This document shows positions 52,068-61,347 of a stretch of 64,000 nucleotides of DNA, piece after piece. How positions within the stretch are numbered: position 1 is the first letter of the stretch; each line of letters opens with the position of its first letter. A program made the translations under genes and the position numbers. The notes beneath the pieces were generated by a model, which did not search any database, was not told the DNA's origin, and was given only the letters and a program-made list of their open reading frames with translations. Source of the DNA: an uncultured Pelagibacteraceae bacterium (GTDB taxonomy: Bacteria; Pseudomonadota; Alphaproteobacteria; Pelagibacterales; Pelagibacteraceae); assembly GCA_902558225.1 (NCBI GenBank), contig CACEDG010000003.1:1-64000 (forward strand). Direction: 5' to 3'.

Positions 52068-53069
52068 TTATAACCAGCTAGGAATGGGAAGGTTTTTTTC
52101 CTTTAAAAAAGATTTATTAAACATCTTTGAGTTGTATTTATCTGATCTATCACAGAGAATTGTTACAATTGTTTTTCCTGGACCCAACTCCTTTCCTAAT
52201 CTAATTGCACCTGCAATGTTTACTCCACAACTAGTTCCTAAACTTAATCCCTCATTTTGTATTAAATCATAAAGTACAGGTAAAGATTCTTGATCACTGA
52301 TTGAAAAAGCACCATCAATTTTAGCTTCAGCAAAGTTTTTAGTTATTCTGCTTGAACCAATGCCCTCAGTTATTGATCCACCCTCAGCTTTAAGTTCTCC
52401 ATTCATAATATGATTATAGAGTGCAGAGCCTGTTGGATCTGATAAATAAATTTTTATATCTTTATTTTTTTCCTTTAGAAATTTACTAACACCACCGATG
52501 GTGCCCCCAGTTCCTGATGCACAGACAAAGCCATCTACTTTTCCATCTGTTTGATCCCAAATTTCTGGTCCTGTTGTTTCATAATGACCTTTTGCATTAG
52601 CAGTGTTATCAAATTGATTTGCCCAAACTACACCATTATTATTTGTACTTTTTAATTCTTCAGCAAGACGACCTGCAACTTTTACATAATTACCATCATC
52701 TTTGTATGGTTTGGGTGGTACTAGTCTAAGATCTGCACCAATATTTTTTAAAGTATCTTTTTTTTCTTGGGTTTGGTTATCATTCATTACAATAATTGTC
52801 TTATAACCTAAAGAATTTCCTAAAAGACATAAACCAATCCCAGTATTACCCGCAGTACCTTCAACAACAATTCCACCTTTTGAAATTAGTTTCTTTTCTT
52901 GTGCATCTTTTATTAGTGCTAGAGCAGCCCTGTCTTTGACTGATCCACCTGGATTTAAGTACTCTGCTTTACCATAAATATTACATCCAGTTATTTCAGA
53001 GGCTGCTTTTAATTTTATTAAAGGTGTATTACCAACTGACTCAATAAAGTTATGTTTAATTTGTGACAT
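52068..53069 (-). CDS. cysK: Cysteine synthase A (O-acetylserine sulfhydrylase)
   Basis: The 333-aa PLP enzyme has the Lys motif NPGGSVKDRAALALIKDA near residue 40, EGTAGNTGIGLCLLGNSLGYKTIIVMNDNQTQEK, and the phosphate-binding GTGGTIGGVSKFLKEKN. It combines O-acetylserine with sulfide to give cysteine. The EGTAGNTG motif and the longer C-terminus place it near the CysK/Cys2-like branch. It overlaps the cysE start-stop junction by 1 nt. A sulfide source is needed because SAR11 generally cannot reduce sulfate. Confidence 0.95.
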   Translation of the reverse strand: MSQIKHNFIESVGNTPLIKLKAASEITGCNIYGKAEYLNPGGSVKDRAALALIKDAQEKKLISKGGIVVEGTAGNTGIGLCLLGNSLGYKTIIVMNDNQTQEKKDTLKNIGADLRLVPPKPYKDDGNYVKVAGRLAEELKSTNNNGVVWANQFDNTANAKGHYETTGPEIWDQTDGKVDGFVCASGTGGTIGGVSKFLKEKNKDIKIYLSDPTGSALYNHIMNGELKAEGGSITEGIGSSRITKNFAEAKIDGAFSISDQESLPVLYDLIQNEGLSLGTSCGVNIAGAIRLGKELGPGKTIVTILCDRSDKYNSKMFNKSFLKEKNLPIPSWL

Positions 53070-53638
53070 TAATCTTTATCTTTATCAGTAACAGCATAAG
53101 GTTGAAATCCTTTTGTAGCATCACCAACTCTTGTAGCTGGAATTCCTACCATTATTGATTTCTCTGGAACATTTTTTGTAACTACCGCATTAGCACCGAT
53201 CAATGAATTTTTCCCAATTATTATTGGTCCTAAAATTTGAGCACCAGATCCAATAACAACATTATCTTCTAAAGTTGGATGTCTTTTAGTATTTCTTTGA
53301 TCATTTGTGTTTATACTTGGCGCGATCCCTCCTAAAGTTACATTATGATAAATAGTAACATTATTTCCTATCTCGGATGTCTCACCGATAACTACTCCCA
53401 TACCATGATCAATAAATAAATTTTTTCCAATTTTTGCTTTTGGATGAATCTCTATTCCTGTTAAGAATCTTGAAAATTGAGATATGATTCTTGCGATTAA
53501 ATCAAATTTGGCTATCGCAAAAAAGTTTGCAATTTTATGAAAAAAAATAGCTTTTACTCCTGGATAGGTAAGAACTAAACTCACTTTTGATTTTGCCGCA
53601 GGGTCTCTGTCTATTATAGATTGTAAAAAGTCATTCAT
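53069..53638 (-). CDS. cysE: Serine O-acetyltransferase
   Basis: The 189-aa protein has the left-handed beta-helix of short CysE/Eps[45 protein letters not shown], with the catalytic His in [10 protein letters not shown], then [40 protein letters not shown]. It makes O-acetylserine for the downstream cysK, whose start overlaps its stop by 1 nt. The two can form the cysteine synthase complex. Confidence 0.96.
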   Translation of the reverse strand: MNDFLQSIIDRDPAAKSKVSLVLTYPGVKAIFFHKIANFFAIAKFDLIARIISQFSRFLTGIEIHPKAKIGKNLFIDHGMGVVIGETSEIGNNVTIYHNVTLGGIAPSINTNDQRNTKRHPTLEDNVVIGSGAQILGPIIIGKNSLIGANAVVTKNVPEKSIMVGIPATRVGDATKGFQPYAVTDKDKD

Positions 53639-53709
53639 TGTTATTTGCCAACTTGATTTAAAATTTAATGCTTATATAGTTATTCTGTTAAGTATTTAAA
53701 GGAGAAATT

Positions 53710-54120
53710 ATGTACAAAAACACAAACTGCTTTCATTTAGCAATACCATGCGGTGATTTAGAGACAGCAAAAAAATTTTATAGCGAAACATTAGGGTGCA
53801 GACTAGACAATTCAGCGCAAGAGTGGGCTGATGTTGATTTTTGGGGGAATGAACTAACACTTCATGCAAGTGAACATAAACTTGATAATGAAAGACACGA
53901 TGTTGATATGGGTAATGTTTCAGTACCTCATTTTGGTGTTCATTTATCTAGAAAAGATTTTGATACTTTAAAACAAAGATTGAAAGACAAAGGTGCAAAA
54001 TACTATGATGAACCTTATCTAAGATTTAAGGGTACAAAGTATGAGCAAGAAACATTCTTTGTTAAGGATCCAAACGAAAATATTTTAGAAATTAAGACAT
54101 TAACTGCAAATCCTGAATAA
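53710..54120 (+). CDS. VOC-family (glyoxalase/dioxygenase superfamily) protein
   Basis: The 136-aa protein has two beta-alpha-beta-beta-beta units of the VOC fold: NCFHLAIPCGDLETAKKFYSETLGCRLDNSAQEWADVDFWGNELTLHAS, then VPHFGVHLSRKDFDTLKQRLKDKGAKYYDEPYLRFKGTKYEQETFFVKDPNENILEIKT. Metal ligands would be His in CFHLAIP and HFGVH and the Glu near the end (ILEIK). The substrate is unknown. A GGAGAAAT Shine-Dalgarno precedes the ATG. Confidence 0.88.
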   Translation: MYKNTNCFHLAIPCGDLETAKKFYSETLGCRLDNSAQEWADVDFWGNELTLHASEHKLDNERHDVDMGNVSVPHFGVHLSRKDFDTLKQRLKDKGAKYYDEPYLRFKGTKYEQETFFVKDPNENILEIKTLTANPE

Positions 54121-54151
54121 TCTTAATTAAATTATTCTTTCTTATGTATTA

Positions 54152-54612
54152 ATGAGAAATCGAAGGAGTCTATTAAAAATTATTAGTTTATCTTGTTTGT
54201 CATGGATTTTATATCCATATAACTTTGTACTTTCAGAGACCAAAAAATAATAAATCAGAATCTTACCAGTAAACAAAAAGAAATTATGTTTAATGAAGGT
54301 ACTGAAAGACCGTTTACTAGCGAATTATTAACAGAAAAAAGAAAAGGCTTTTATCATTGTGCGAATTGTGGAAATAAATTATTTTCCTCTGAGGCCAAAT
54401 TCGATAGCGGCACTGGTTGGCCGTCATTTAGTGAAGCTCTACCTGGGGCTTTTAAAACAAAAGTAGATTATTCATTTGGAATGAAAAGGATAGAATATCA
54501 TTGTGCAAAGTGTGGAGTCCATCATGGACACGTTTTTGATGATGGTCCAAGCTCTACTGGTAAAAGATTTTGTAATAATGGGCTATGTCTATTATTTATT
54601 CCTGAAACTTGA
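54152..54612 (+). pseudogene. msrB: Peptide methionine (R)-S-oxide reductase, frameshifted after the signal peptide
   Basis: The track ORF (54286-54612, 108 aa) begins mid-domain at MFNEGTERPFTSELL. It has the zinc CxxC pairs (CANCG, CAKCG), GTGWPSF and the catalytic Cys in RFCNN. Upstream, an ATG at 54152 opens MRNRRSLLKIISLSCLSWILYP.., a Tat-like (RRSLLK) signal, which stops at TAA 54248-54250. The two meet at a run of six A; one added A would join ETKK to IINQNLTSKQKEIMFNEGTERPF, the normal MsrB start. It may be a real mutation or a sequencing error. From 54286 alone the first helix would be missing. Confidence 0.85.
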
Positions 54613-54670
54613 TAATTATTTTTATTTTCTAAAGATTTAAAGTAAGTTCAGTAAATTTAAATATCACGTT

Positions 54671-55279
54671 ATGGAATTTGCTTTATTAGGTTTTCTTACA
54701 GGGTTAAGTCTTATATTAGCTATTGGTGCTCAAAATATTTTTGTAATAGAACAAGGTTTAAAAAAACAACATGTCTTTTTGGTTTGTTTAATTTGTTCTA
54801 TATCTGATTTTATTTTAATATTTTTAGGAATATTTCTTTTTCATTATTTTATACAATACTTTAATCCAACAATAGAGTTAATCTTTAATATTTTATTAAT
54901 TATTTTTTTAATTTATTTTATATATTCAAAACTAAAGTCCTTTAATTCAATAGTAAGTTTTGATGACAGAGTGCCAAATGATTCAAAAATAAATATATTA
55001 GTAAAAACACTTGGTTTCACCTATTTAAACCCACATGTTTATTCTGACACTGTATTTTTTTTAGGAAATTTTTCTAAAAGTTTTATTTTAGATCAAAAAA
55101 TATTATTTGGAGCAGGAGCTTCAATAGCATCATTTCTATTCTTTTTTGTTATTGGTTATCTATCTAAATATTTATCTCAATATGCTCAGAGTTTAAAAGT
55201 CTGGAAAGTAATAAACATTCTTATTATTAGTTTTATGTGTCTACTTACAATTTTTGTTATAATGGAAACTATTAATTAG
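54671..55279 (+). CDS. LysE/ArgO-family amino-acid exporter
   Basis: The 202-aa protein has six hydrophobic segments and the LysE family blocks: FLTGLSLILAIGAQNIFVIEQGLKKQHVFLVCLICSISDFILIFLGIF and LVKTLGFTYLNPHVYSDTVFFLGNFS. The GAQNIFVIEQGL segment is close to ArgO. Export of basic amino acids is the known activity. It overlaps the hpsN-like gene tail by 8 nt on the opposite strand. Confidence 0.93.
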   Translation: MEFALLGFLTGLSLILAIGAQNIFVIEQGLKKQHVFLVCLICSISDFILIFLGIFLFHYFIQYFNPTIELIFNILLIIFLIYFIYSKLKSFNSIVSFDDRVPNDSKINILVKTLGFTYLNPHVYSDTVFFLGNFSKSFILDQKILFGAGASIASFLFFFVIGYLSKYLSQYAQSLKVWKVINILIISFMCLLTIFVIMETIN

Positions 55280-56558
55280 AATATCCATATTTTTTTAGTC
55301 TTACATCTCCAGTTCTAGCATGGGCTTCCATTCCTTCATATCTAGATATTCTTGCAGCAGCAGCACCAACTAGTTCTGTAGATTCTTTGGTCATTCTTTG
55401 AAAACTTAAAGTTTTAATAAACTTACCAACAAATAAACCTCCGGTATATCTACCAGCTCCTTTAGTTGGTAAAATGTGGTTTGTGCCTGAACATTTATCT
55501 CCGTAAGCAACAGTAGTTTCCTCACCGACAAATAGTGATCCGTAATTTGTTAATCGTTCGTGGAACCATTTTAAATTTTCTGTTTGAACTTCTAAATGCT
55601 CTGGAGCGTATTCATCACTAATTTTTACGATCTCTTCATCTGTGTCACAAAGAATAACCTCACCGTAATCTCTCCAAGCCGCCTCCGCACTAGTTCTTGG
55701 AATCTCTGGTAACTCTGCAATTAACTCTGGAACTCTTTTCATAACTTTTTCAGCTAATTCTTTACTAGTTGTATACAGCCAACATGGAGAATTATAACCA
55801 TGTTCAGCTTGACCTACCAAATCAACAGCAACTATTTCTGGATCAGCTTTTGCATCAGCAATAATTCCAATTTCAGTTGGACCTGCAAACAAATCAATAC
55901 CTACTTTGCCATATAAAATTCTTTTTGCTTCAGCAACAAACTGGTTTCCTGGACCAACAATTATATCTGCTGGAGGGTTTTTAAATAATCCATTAGTCAT
56001 TGCAGCAATCGCAGGAACACCACCTAGGTTTAAAATTACATCTGCACCACAAAGATCAGCAGTGTAAACAATAGTAGGGTGGGCACCAATACCTTCTTTT
56101 GGTGGACTACAAGCAATAATATTTTTAACACCAGCAACTTTGGCTGTCGTAACACTCATTACAGCAGAGGCGATATGAGCATATCTCCCTCCAGGTATGT
56201 AGCACCCTGCAGTATTGACGGGAACTAATTTTTGACCTGCATACAAACCATCGGATAATTCCACTTCAAAGTCTTGTCCGTAATTTTTAAGTTGAGCTTC
56301 AGCAAATTTTCTTACTCGATCAAATGAAAACTGAATATCGTCTTTAGTTTTTTGATCTAAAGTTTTTTTAATTTCTTCAATTCTCTCTTTTGAAATAATG
56401 ATTTCACCATCATATTTGTCAAACTTCTTTGTTAAATCAACACAACCCTGTTCTTTTGTGCTCTCAATATCTTTTAATAAATCTTGAACGATTCCTGTTG
56501 TTTTATTGTCGTCTGTTGACGATGTTTTTGGAGATTTTTTTAAATACGTGATTGCCAT
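55272..56558 (-). CDS. hpsN: HpsN-like sulfopropanediol 3-dehydrogenase (HisD family)
   Basis: The 428-aa protein is a histidinol-dehydrogenase-family enzyme. The N-terminus MAITYLKKSPKTSS and the block LYAGQKLVPVNTAGCYIPGGRYAHIASAVMSVTTAKVAGVKNIIACSPP look like HpsN rather than HisD. Zinc-ligand positions are kept: QAEHGYNSP, YGDKCSGTNHILPT and EGMEAHARTGDVR. HpsN oxidises (R)-2,3-dihydroxypropane-1-sulfonate to (R)-sulfolactate with NAD+. It is the last gene of the tauABC-ldh-pta operon, which supports a sulfonate role. True histidinol dehydrogenase remains possible but less likely. Confidence 0.82.
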   Translation of the reverse strand: MAITYLKKSPKTSSTDDNKTTGIVQDLLKDIESTKEQGCVDLTKKFDKYDGEIIISKERIEEIKKTLDQKTKDDIQFSFDRVRKFAEAQLKNYGQDFEVELSDGLYAGQKLVPVNTAGCYIPGGRYAHIASAVMSVTTAKVAGVKNIIACSPPKEGIGAHPTIVYTADLCGADVILNLGGVPAIAAMTNGLFKNPPADIIVGPGNQFVAEAKRILYGKVGIDLFAGPTEIGIIADAKADPEIVAVDLVGQAEHGYNSPCWLYTTSKELAEKVMKRVPELIAELPEIPRTSAEAAWRDYGEVILCDTDEEIVKISDEYAPEHLEVQTENLKWFHERLTNYGSLFVGEETTVAYGDKCSGTNHILPTKGAGRYTGGLFVGKFIKTLSFQRMTKESTELVGAAAARISRYEGMEAHARTGDVRLKKYGYSN

Positions 56559-56619
56559 ATTATTTGTTTGTTATTGTTGAATTATTTAAGACAATTTCAA
56601 TTTTATTGCAATCAAACAA

Positions 56620-57531
56620 TTAATCTAAAGCTACAACGGCAGCTGCAATTGATGCCAATCTTGCCGGTGCATCATCAGATCTGCTGGTAATTACAACTGG
56701 AACTTTTCCACCAACAACAACTCCAGCAGCACATGCTCCACAAAAATAAATAAGCATCTTAACCAATCCATTTCCTGTTTCTACACTTGGTACTAATAGA
56801 ACGTCAGCCATGCCCGCGACCTCATTTTTAATTCCCTTAATAGATGCTGATTTTTTGGAGATACTATTGTCGAATGCTAGTGGGCCAAAAACATCAGCAT
56901 TAAGATTTTCTTTCTTAGCAAGTTTTGTTATTTCGTCTGCATCTAAAGAACTTGGCACACTATCCAACACCTCCTCAGTAGCAGACAATATTGCAATCTT
57001 TGGTCTTTCAATTCCAATTCTATTAGAAAAATTAATAACATTTTTAAGTATATGCATTTTTGTTTTTACATTGGGTAATACATTTAATGCTCCATCAGTT
57101 ATTATGAGTGGTTTATCCTCTTTATCTAACGTCATGTGCCAAATGTGACTTAATCTAGTTTTTCCTAATAAATGATATTCTCTTTTAAGGACTTCTTTCA
57201 TTAAAACGTCAGTATGAATATGCCCTTTTACGATAATTCTAATTTTTTTATCACTTGCAAGTTTTGCAGCAATAGCAGCAGTATTATTTTCTATTGGCTC
57301 ATGAATAATTTCATATTTTGAAATATCCCACTTAAGATCTTGTGCACATTTTACTATTTCACTCTTATCTCCTATAAAAATTGGTTCAATCAAATTTTCG
57401 TTTACAGCATCTTGAACGGAAAGCATTGGTAAAGGTTTCCCTGCATTAACTATACCTGCTTTTACACCTTTTTTTTTATGTGCAGCGTTTAAAAGATTAT
57501 TAGGACAAACAATTTCTTTATTTGAAAGCAT
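56620..57531 (-). CDS. Phosphate acetyl/butyryltransferase-family protein
   Basis: The 303-aa protein shows the Pta/Ptb catalytic fold: AGIVNAGKPLPMLSVQDAVNENLIEPIFIGD, VKGHIHTDVLMKEVLKREYHLLGKTRLSHIWHM, ITDGALNVLPNVKTKMHILKN and VLLVPSVETGNGLVKMLIYFCGACAAGVVVGGKVPVVITSRSD. In sulfonate catabolism Pta converts acetyl phosphate, released by Xsc, into acetyl-CoA. Its place between an Ldh-family gene and hpsN supports that use. The Xsc gene itself is not in the window. Confidence 0.88.
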   Translation of the reverse strand: MLSNKEIVCPNNLLNAAHKKKGVKAGIVNAGKPLPMLSVQDAVNENLIEPIFIGDKSEIVKCAQDLKWDISKYEIIHEPIENNTAAIAAKLASDKKIRIIVKGHIHTDVLMKEVLKREYHLLGKTRLSHIWHMTLDKEDKPLIITDGALNVLPNVKTKMHILKNVINFSNRIGIERPKIAILSATEEVLDSVPSSLDADEITKLAKKENLNADVFGPLAFDNSISKKSASIKGIKNEVAGMADVLLVPSVETGNGLVKMLIYFCGACAAGVVVGGKVPVVITSRSDDAPARLASIAAAVVALD

Positions 57532-57533
57532 AT

Positions 57534-58538
57534 TTAATTTTTTAAATTTTCTAAATCTCTTTTGGTTATTTCAGAAATTTTTATCTCTTTTTTTGAATTT
57601 AATTTAAATCTTTGATATTTATTTTGACCAGGATACATAATTTCTTTTATTCCTTTTATTTTTGGTAATCGTTTAACTTTCTTAATATTATCTTTTATTC
57701 TTTTATTGAAATCTTTTACAAATAAATTTGTTTTAAATGTGATAAACAGGTGTCCAATATTTTGTGGGCCAGTAAAATCATCAAAAGGATCTTTTACTCT
57801 TCCTGCATGATTACCGCCTGTTAAAACACCACTTAATATATCTACCATCCAAGCTAAACCGGAACCCCTAAAACTTGCAATGGGTAATTGAACACCTTTT
57901 AAAGCCTTTTTGGCATTTGTTGTTGGTTTACCAAATCGATCTAAAGCAACTCCATCTGGTATCTTTTTATTATTTCTTGCAGCAACTCTAATCTTACCTC
58001 TATTTATCATTGATATCGAAGTGTCCAAAATAAAAGGGATTTTTGAGCTGGTGGGTGTTCCAAAACAAATTGGGTTCGTGCCAAACAAACTTTTTAATGC
58101 ACCATGGGGAGCAATAGCAGGGGGTGCATTTGTATAAATCATTGTAATCAAATTTTTTTTTACAGCTTGCTCAGCGTAATAACCTGATAAGCCATAATGA
58201 CCACTATTTTTAACAGCCACCAAACCGATACCAGTCTTTTTTGCATTTTGAATTGCTTTTTTAATTGCAACGTCTGCAGCAACAAAACCAATACTATCGT
58301 CAGCATCTATATGAGAGATTGATTGAGATATTTTTTTTATCTTTATTTTAGGTTTAGGATTAATTAATTTTTTAGAAATTCGATCACAATACATTTTCAA
58401 TCGTGATAACCCATGACCATATGCACCAACTAATTCTGCATTTATTAGTGCATTAGCAGATATTAAAGAATGTTTATTACTCAAGCCAAATTTTTGAAAA
58501 ATATTGATTATCTCTTTTTTTAATTTTTCAGTTCTCAA
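57534..58538 (-). CDS. Ldh-family malate/sulfolactate-type dehydrogenase
   Basis: The protein is about 334 aa from a TTG at 58538 (1 nt past the tauC stop, after the Shine-Dalgarno GGAAAGG); the track start at 58574 would overlap tauC. It shows the Ldh/ComC family pattern: ALINAELVGAYGHGLSRLKMYCDRI, GIGLVAVKNSGHYGLSGYYAEQAVKKNLITMIYTNAPPAIAPHGA and FGTNPICFGTP. Such NAD(P)-dependent enzymes act on malate, lactate or (in ComC) sulfolactate. Position between tauC and pta-hpsN makes sulfolactate the best guess. Substrate not proven. Confidence 0.85.
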   Translation of the reverse strand: MRTEKLKKEIINIFQKFGLSNKHSLISANALINAELVGAYGHGLSRLKMYCDRISKKLINPKPKIKIKKISQSISHIDADDSIGFVAADVAIKKAIQNAKKTGIGLVAVKNSGHYGLSGYYAEQAVKKNLITMIYTNAPPAIAPHGALKSLFGTNPICFGTPTSSKIPFILDTSISMINRGKIRVAARNNKKIPDGVALDRFGKPTTNAKKALKGVQLPIASFRGSGLAWMVDILSGVLTGGNHAGRVKDPFDDFTGPQNIGHLFITFKTNLFVKDFNKRIKDNIKKVKRLPKIKGIKEIMYPGQNKYQRFKLNSKKEIKISEITKRDLENLKN

Positions 58539-58539
58539 T

Positions 58540-60462
58540 TTAACCTTTCCCACGCCAAGGTATTGTTTTATCAATTATTTTTCTTAAAGTTATGTCAAAC
58601 AAAAGACCAAGCATACCCATTATGAATATCGTGATCCAAATAACTTCATATTGAAAATATTTTTTTGCTACATTCTCAACAAAACCAATACCCGTAGTTC
58701 CTGCTAAGAACTCTGCAGCTACTAAAGTTCCCCAGCACATACCAACAGCAACTCTTATTCCAGTTAATATCTCTGGAAGAGAGTTGGGAAAAATGACGTA
58801 TCTTAATATTTGTTTTTTTGAAGCGCCTAAAGAGTGAGCTGCATGAATTTTTGATAATTGAGTTCCTGATGCCCCAGCTCTTGCCGAAATAATCATAATA
58901 GATAATGAAACCATAAATAATAAGAAAACTTTACCCGTATTATCAATTCCTAAAACGGAAATAATAAGAGGAGCCCAAGCTAAAGGAGGAACTGGTCTGT
59001 AAAGTTCAATTAATGGATCAAAAAAACCTTTAGCAAATCTATTTAAACCCATGAATAAACCTAGGGGGACGCCAATAAGTATTCCAAAAACCAATCCTAA
59101 AAATACTCTCAAAAAAGAATCCCAAATATGACCATAAGGTACAGGCACTTTAAATAACTCAAAGTCGCCAGTGACAACTTTAAGTACGTAGCCCTTAAAG
59201 TTTTGTTTCACTATTCCTTCTTTAGTATGAACTGGGTAATCACCTGGAAGGATATCAGCTATCCAATCTGGTAAAAGAAAACCAATCATCTTACTTACAT
59301 CAACCATATCTATCCATAAAAGAGGAATGTCTTTGTAGCCTACACTGGGTTTCAACATAAGTACGAACTTGTTAAAAGTATCTGAAGGTTTTGGAAGCCA
59401 TCGACCTGAGCCTTGCTCAGAACAACTTGGACCACTTGCAACAATTGTTCCTGCTGGAAATAAAAAAATATCAATGAACCTTAAACCACCCTGAGCTTCC
59501 TTTTGTGCAACATCAAATTTAATAATTGCATTTTGCATTTTATCTAATGCTTTAGGGGGGTATATGCTGGCAAATTCTATTCTTCTTGCAATCTTAACAA
59601 TATTTTTTGCATAATTTGAAGATAGGTCTTCACTATCTAAATCTTTTCTATAAGATTTAATTTCATCTTTAAGCTCTTTAATATGATTTTTGAATTCTGG
59701 ATTATGATTTCTTAATTTAAAAAATTCATCGCTTATCAAATTTAATTCTTTAGCAGCTGTATGAAATTTTAAACCTCTATCTGTTGCAGGAATTAATGGC
59801 ACCTCTATTGTATTTTCTATAGATCCAGTTCCTGCACTTACTTTAACTATACCCCATCCACCTTCCTCACCTACAGCTCTTTGTCTTTCACTATATTGTT
59901 GTTCCGTTTCAAAAGGATAATCAGGTTTCTTAAAATTCTCAGTTAAAAGATTTATCTTACCGGTGATATCATCAATTTTTTGTTTTGTTTCAATTTCAAG
60001 TAAGTCTTCATTAGTTAGTAAAGGAATTAATTGGCTAGTTTTATTTACATAGCTAGCAAGGATTGTTTTTTGTTGACCATTTAATTCATCAGAAGTTTGT
60101 ATTTCTTCCAGGATTTGTTGAAGATTTTTATTCTCTTTTTTTATTTGAGAAGTGCTTTTAAATTCTCTTTCTTCAATTGGAAATTGATATTTTAAACCTA
60201 ATAACGAGTCATTAACTTTAGCTACTTGGCAAAGTTCATTAGCAGATTTTGGATAAAATCCCTTTGCGATATCCCATGAATAATAAAGCCATACTAAAAG
60301 AAGAAAACTACTTCCAACTATGATCCAATGCGTACCGCCTTTTGCTCTTTCAGGATTTCCAAAAACTGCATCAACTTTTTCAGTTCTTATTAATCGTCTC
60401 CCATAAAGAATACATCCAATAACAGCAAAAAAAATTAAAAAAGTTACTATTTGAGTTAACAT
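58540..60462 (-). CDS. tauC: Taurine-type ABC transporter permease with long N-terminal extension
   Basis: The C-terminal ~230 residues are a normal TauC/SsuC permease (IWDSFLRVFLGLVFGILIGVPLGLFMGLNRFAKGFFDPLIELYRPVPPLAWAPLIIS, EAA-like loop HAAHSLGASKKQILRYVIFPNSLPEILTGIR). Before it lie about 400 extra residues: two N-terminal helices (IVTFLIFFAVIGCILYG and WIIVGSSFLLLVWLYYSW) and a large hydrophilic, coiled-coil-prone domain, probably periplasmic. Total 640 aa against about 270 for the family. The extension has IDIFLFPAGTIVASGPSCSEQGSGRWLPKPSDTFN at its end. Its function is unknown. It abuts tauB. Confidence 0.85.
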   Translation of the reverse strand: MLTQIVTFLIFFAVIGCILYGRRLIRTEKVDAVFGNPERAKGGTHWIIVGSSFLLLVWLYYSWDIAKGFYPKSANELCQVAKVNDSLLGLKYQFPIEEREFKSTSQIKKENKNLQQILEEIQTSDELNGQQKTILASYVNKTSQLIPLLTNEDLLEIETKQKIDDITGKINLLTENFKKPDYPFETEQQYSERQRAVGEEGGWGIVKVSAGTGSIENTIEVPLIPATDRGLKFHTAAKELNLISDEFFKLRNHNPEFKNHIKELKDEIKSYRKDLDSEDLSSNYAKNIVKIARRIEFASIYPPKALDKMQNAIIKFDVAQKEAQGGLRFIDIFLFPAGTIVASGPSCSEQGSGRWLPKPSDTFNKFVLMLKPSVGYKDIPLLWIDMVDVSKMIGFLLPDWIADILPGDYPVHTKEGIVKQNFKGYVLKVVTGDFELFKVPVPYGHIWDSFLRVFLGLVFGILIGVPLGLFMGLNRFAKGFFDPLIELYRPVPPLAWAPLIISVLGIDNTGKVFLLFMVSLSIMIISARAGASGTQLSKIHAAHSLGASKKQILRYVIFPNSLPEILTGIRVAVGMCWGTLVAAEFLAGTTGIGFVENVAKKYFQYEVIWITIFIMGMLGLLFDITLRKIIDKTIPWRGKG

Positions 60463-61260
60463 CTAATTTTCTTTCCCCATTATTTCTTCTTCCATATTCC
60501 AAATCATTTCTAAAATTTCTTCTCGTTTTGCAGAAAAATCTTTATTTTTTTTTATTTCTCTTAAATCCTCCTTCAAGCCCATTGACGCAAAGGGAAGATT
60601 ATATTCTTTATGTATTCGTCCTGGCCTTGGAGCCATTACATATAATCTTTCACCAAGTAATAAAGCTTCTTCAACAGAGTGAGTAATTAGTATGATTGTT
60701 TTTCCGGTTTCTTTCCAAATTTTAAGAACTAACGATTGCATTTTTTCTCTGGTTAATGCATCAAGTGCCCCCAATGGTTCATCCATAAGAATTAAATCTG
60801 GATCATTTATCAAACATCTAGCAAGCGCAACTCTCTGCTGCATTCCTCCTGATAATTGATATGTTGGGGTATTTCCAAATCCTTTAAGCCCAACTATTTC
60901 TAACCATTCATCAACTTTATTTTGTGTTTTGATTGGATCCTCATTTTTCATTCTTAGTCCAAAGTTCACATTTTCGGCGACTGTTAACCACTCAAACAAA
61001 GCACCTTGTTGAAAGACCATTCCTCTTTCAACTCCAGGGCCATCTATTTCTTTATTATTTAAAGTTATAACTCCTGAAGTTGGTCTGATAAATCCTGCTG
61101 TTATATTTAGTAAAGTTGTTTTTCCGCACCCAGAAGGACCTAATACGGTAAGGAGCTCTCCTTTTTTAAGAGTAAAATTTAAATCTTTCAATGCATGAAC
61201 TGTTTCTCCTTTAGGAGTTTTAAAAATCATATTTAGGTTTTGAGAAACTAAATCACTCAT
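60463..61260 (-). CDS. tauB: Taurine-type ABC transporter ATP-binding protein
   Basis: The 265-aa protein has Walker A LGPSGCGKTTLLNITAGF, signature YQLSGGMQQRVALARCL, Walker B PDLILMDEPLGALDALTRE and the switch His in ITHSVEEAL. FQQGALFEWLTVAENVNFGLRMK is typical of the TauB/SsuB branch, which also serves nitrate and cyanate systems. It starts 0 nt before tauC and 87 nt after tauA, that gap holding a strong terminator. Confidence 0.93.
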   Translation of the reverse strand: MSDLVSQNLNMIFKTPKGETVHALKDLNFTLKKGELLTVLGPSGCGKTTLLNITAGFIRPTSGVITLNNKEIDGPGVERGMVFQQGALFEWLTVAENVNFGLRMKNEDPIKTQNKVDEWLEIVGLKGFGNTPTYQLSGGMQQRVALARCLINDPDLILMDEPLGALDALTREKMQSLVLKIWKETGKTIILITHSVEEALLLGERLYVMAPRPGRIHKEYNLPFASMGLKEDLREIKKNKDFSAKREEILEMIWNMEEEIMGKEN

Positions 61261-61285
61261 AAAAGACTTTATATTAGAATTTCTT

Positions 61286-61327
61286 ATAAAAAAATAGGCA
61301 CCAATTTATACAAATTGGCGCCTATTT
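61286..61327 (-). terminator. Strong hairpin terminator between tauA and tauB
   Basis: On the minus strand AAATAGGCGCCAATTT-GTAT-AAATTGGTGCCTATTT forms a 16-bp stem with one G-U pair, followed by a run of seven T. It lies between the tauA stop and the tauB start. Part of the transcripts would end here, giving more binding protein than transporter. Confidence 0.9.
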
Positions 61328-61347
61328 AAATTTTATCTACCTTTAGA

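Noticed and set aside
52051-52272. Plus-strand 73-aa ORF near cysK
   Set aside because: It overlaps the conserved C-terminal half of cysK on the other strand and is not protein-like.
55272-56558. Simple call of histidinol dehydrogenase hisD
   Set aside because: Start motif, conserved blocks and the tau/pta/ldh context fit HpsN better, although the family is shared.
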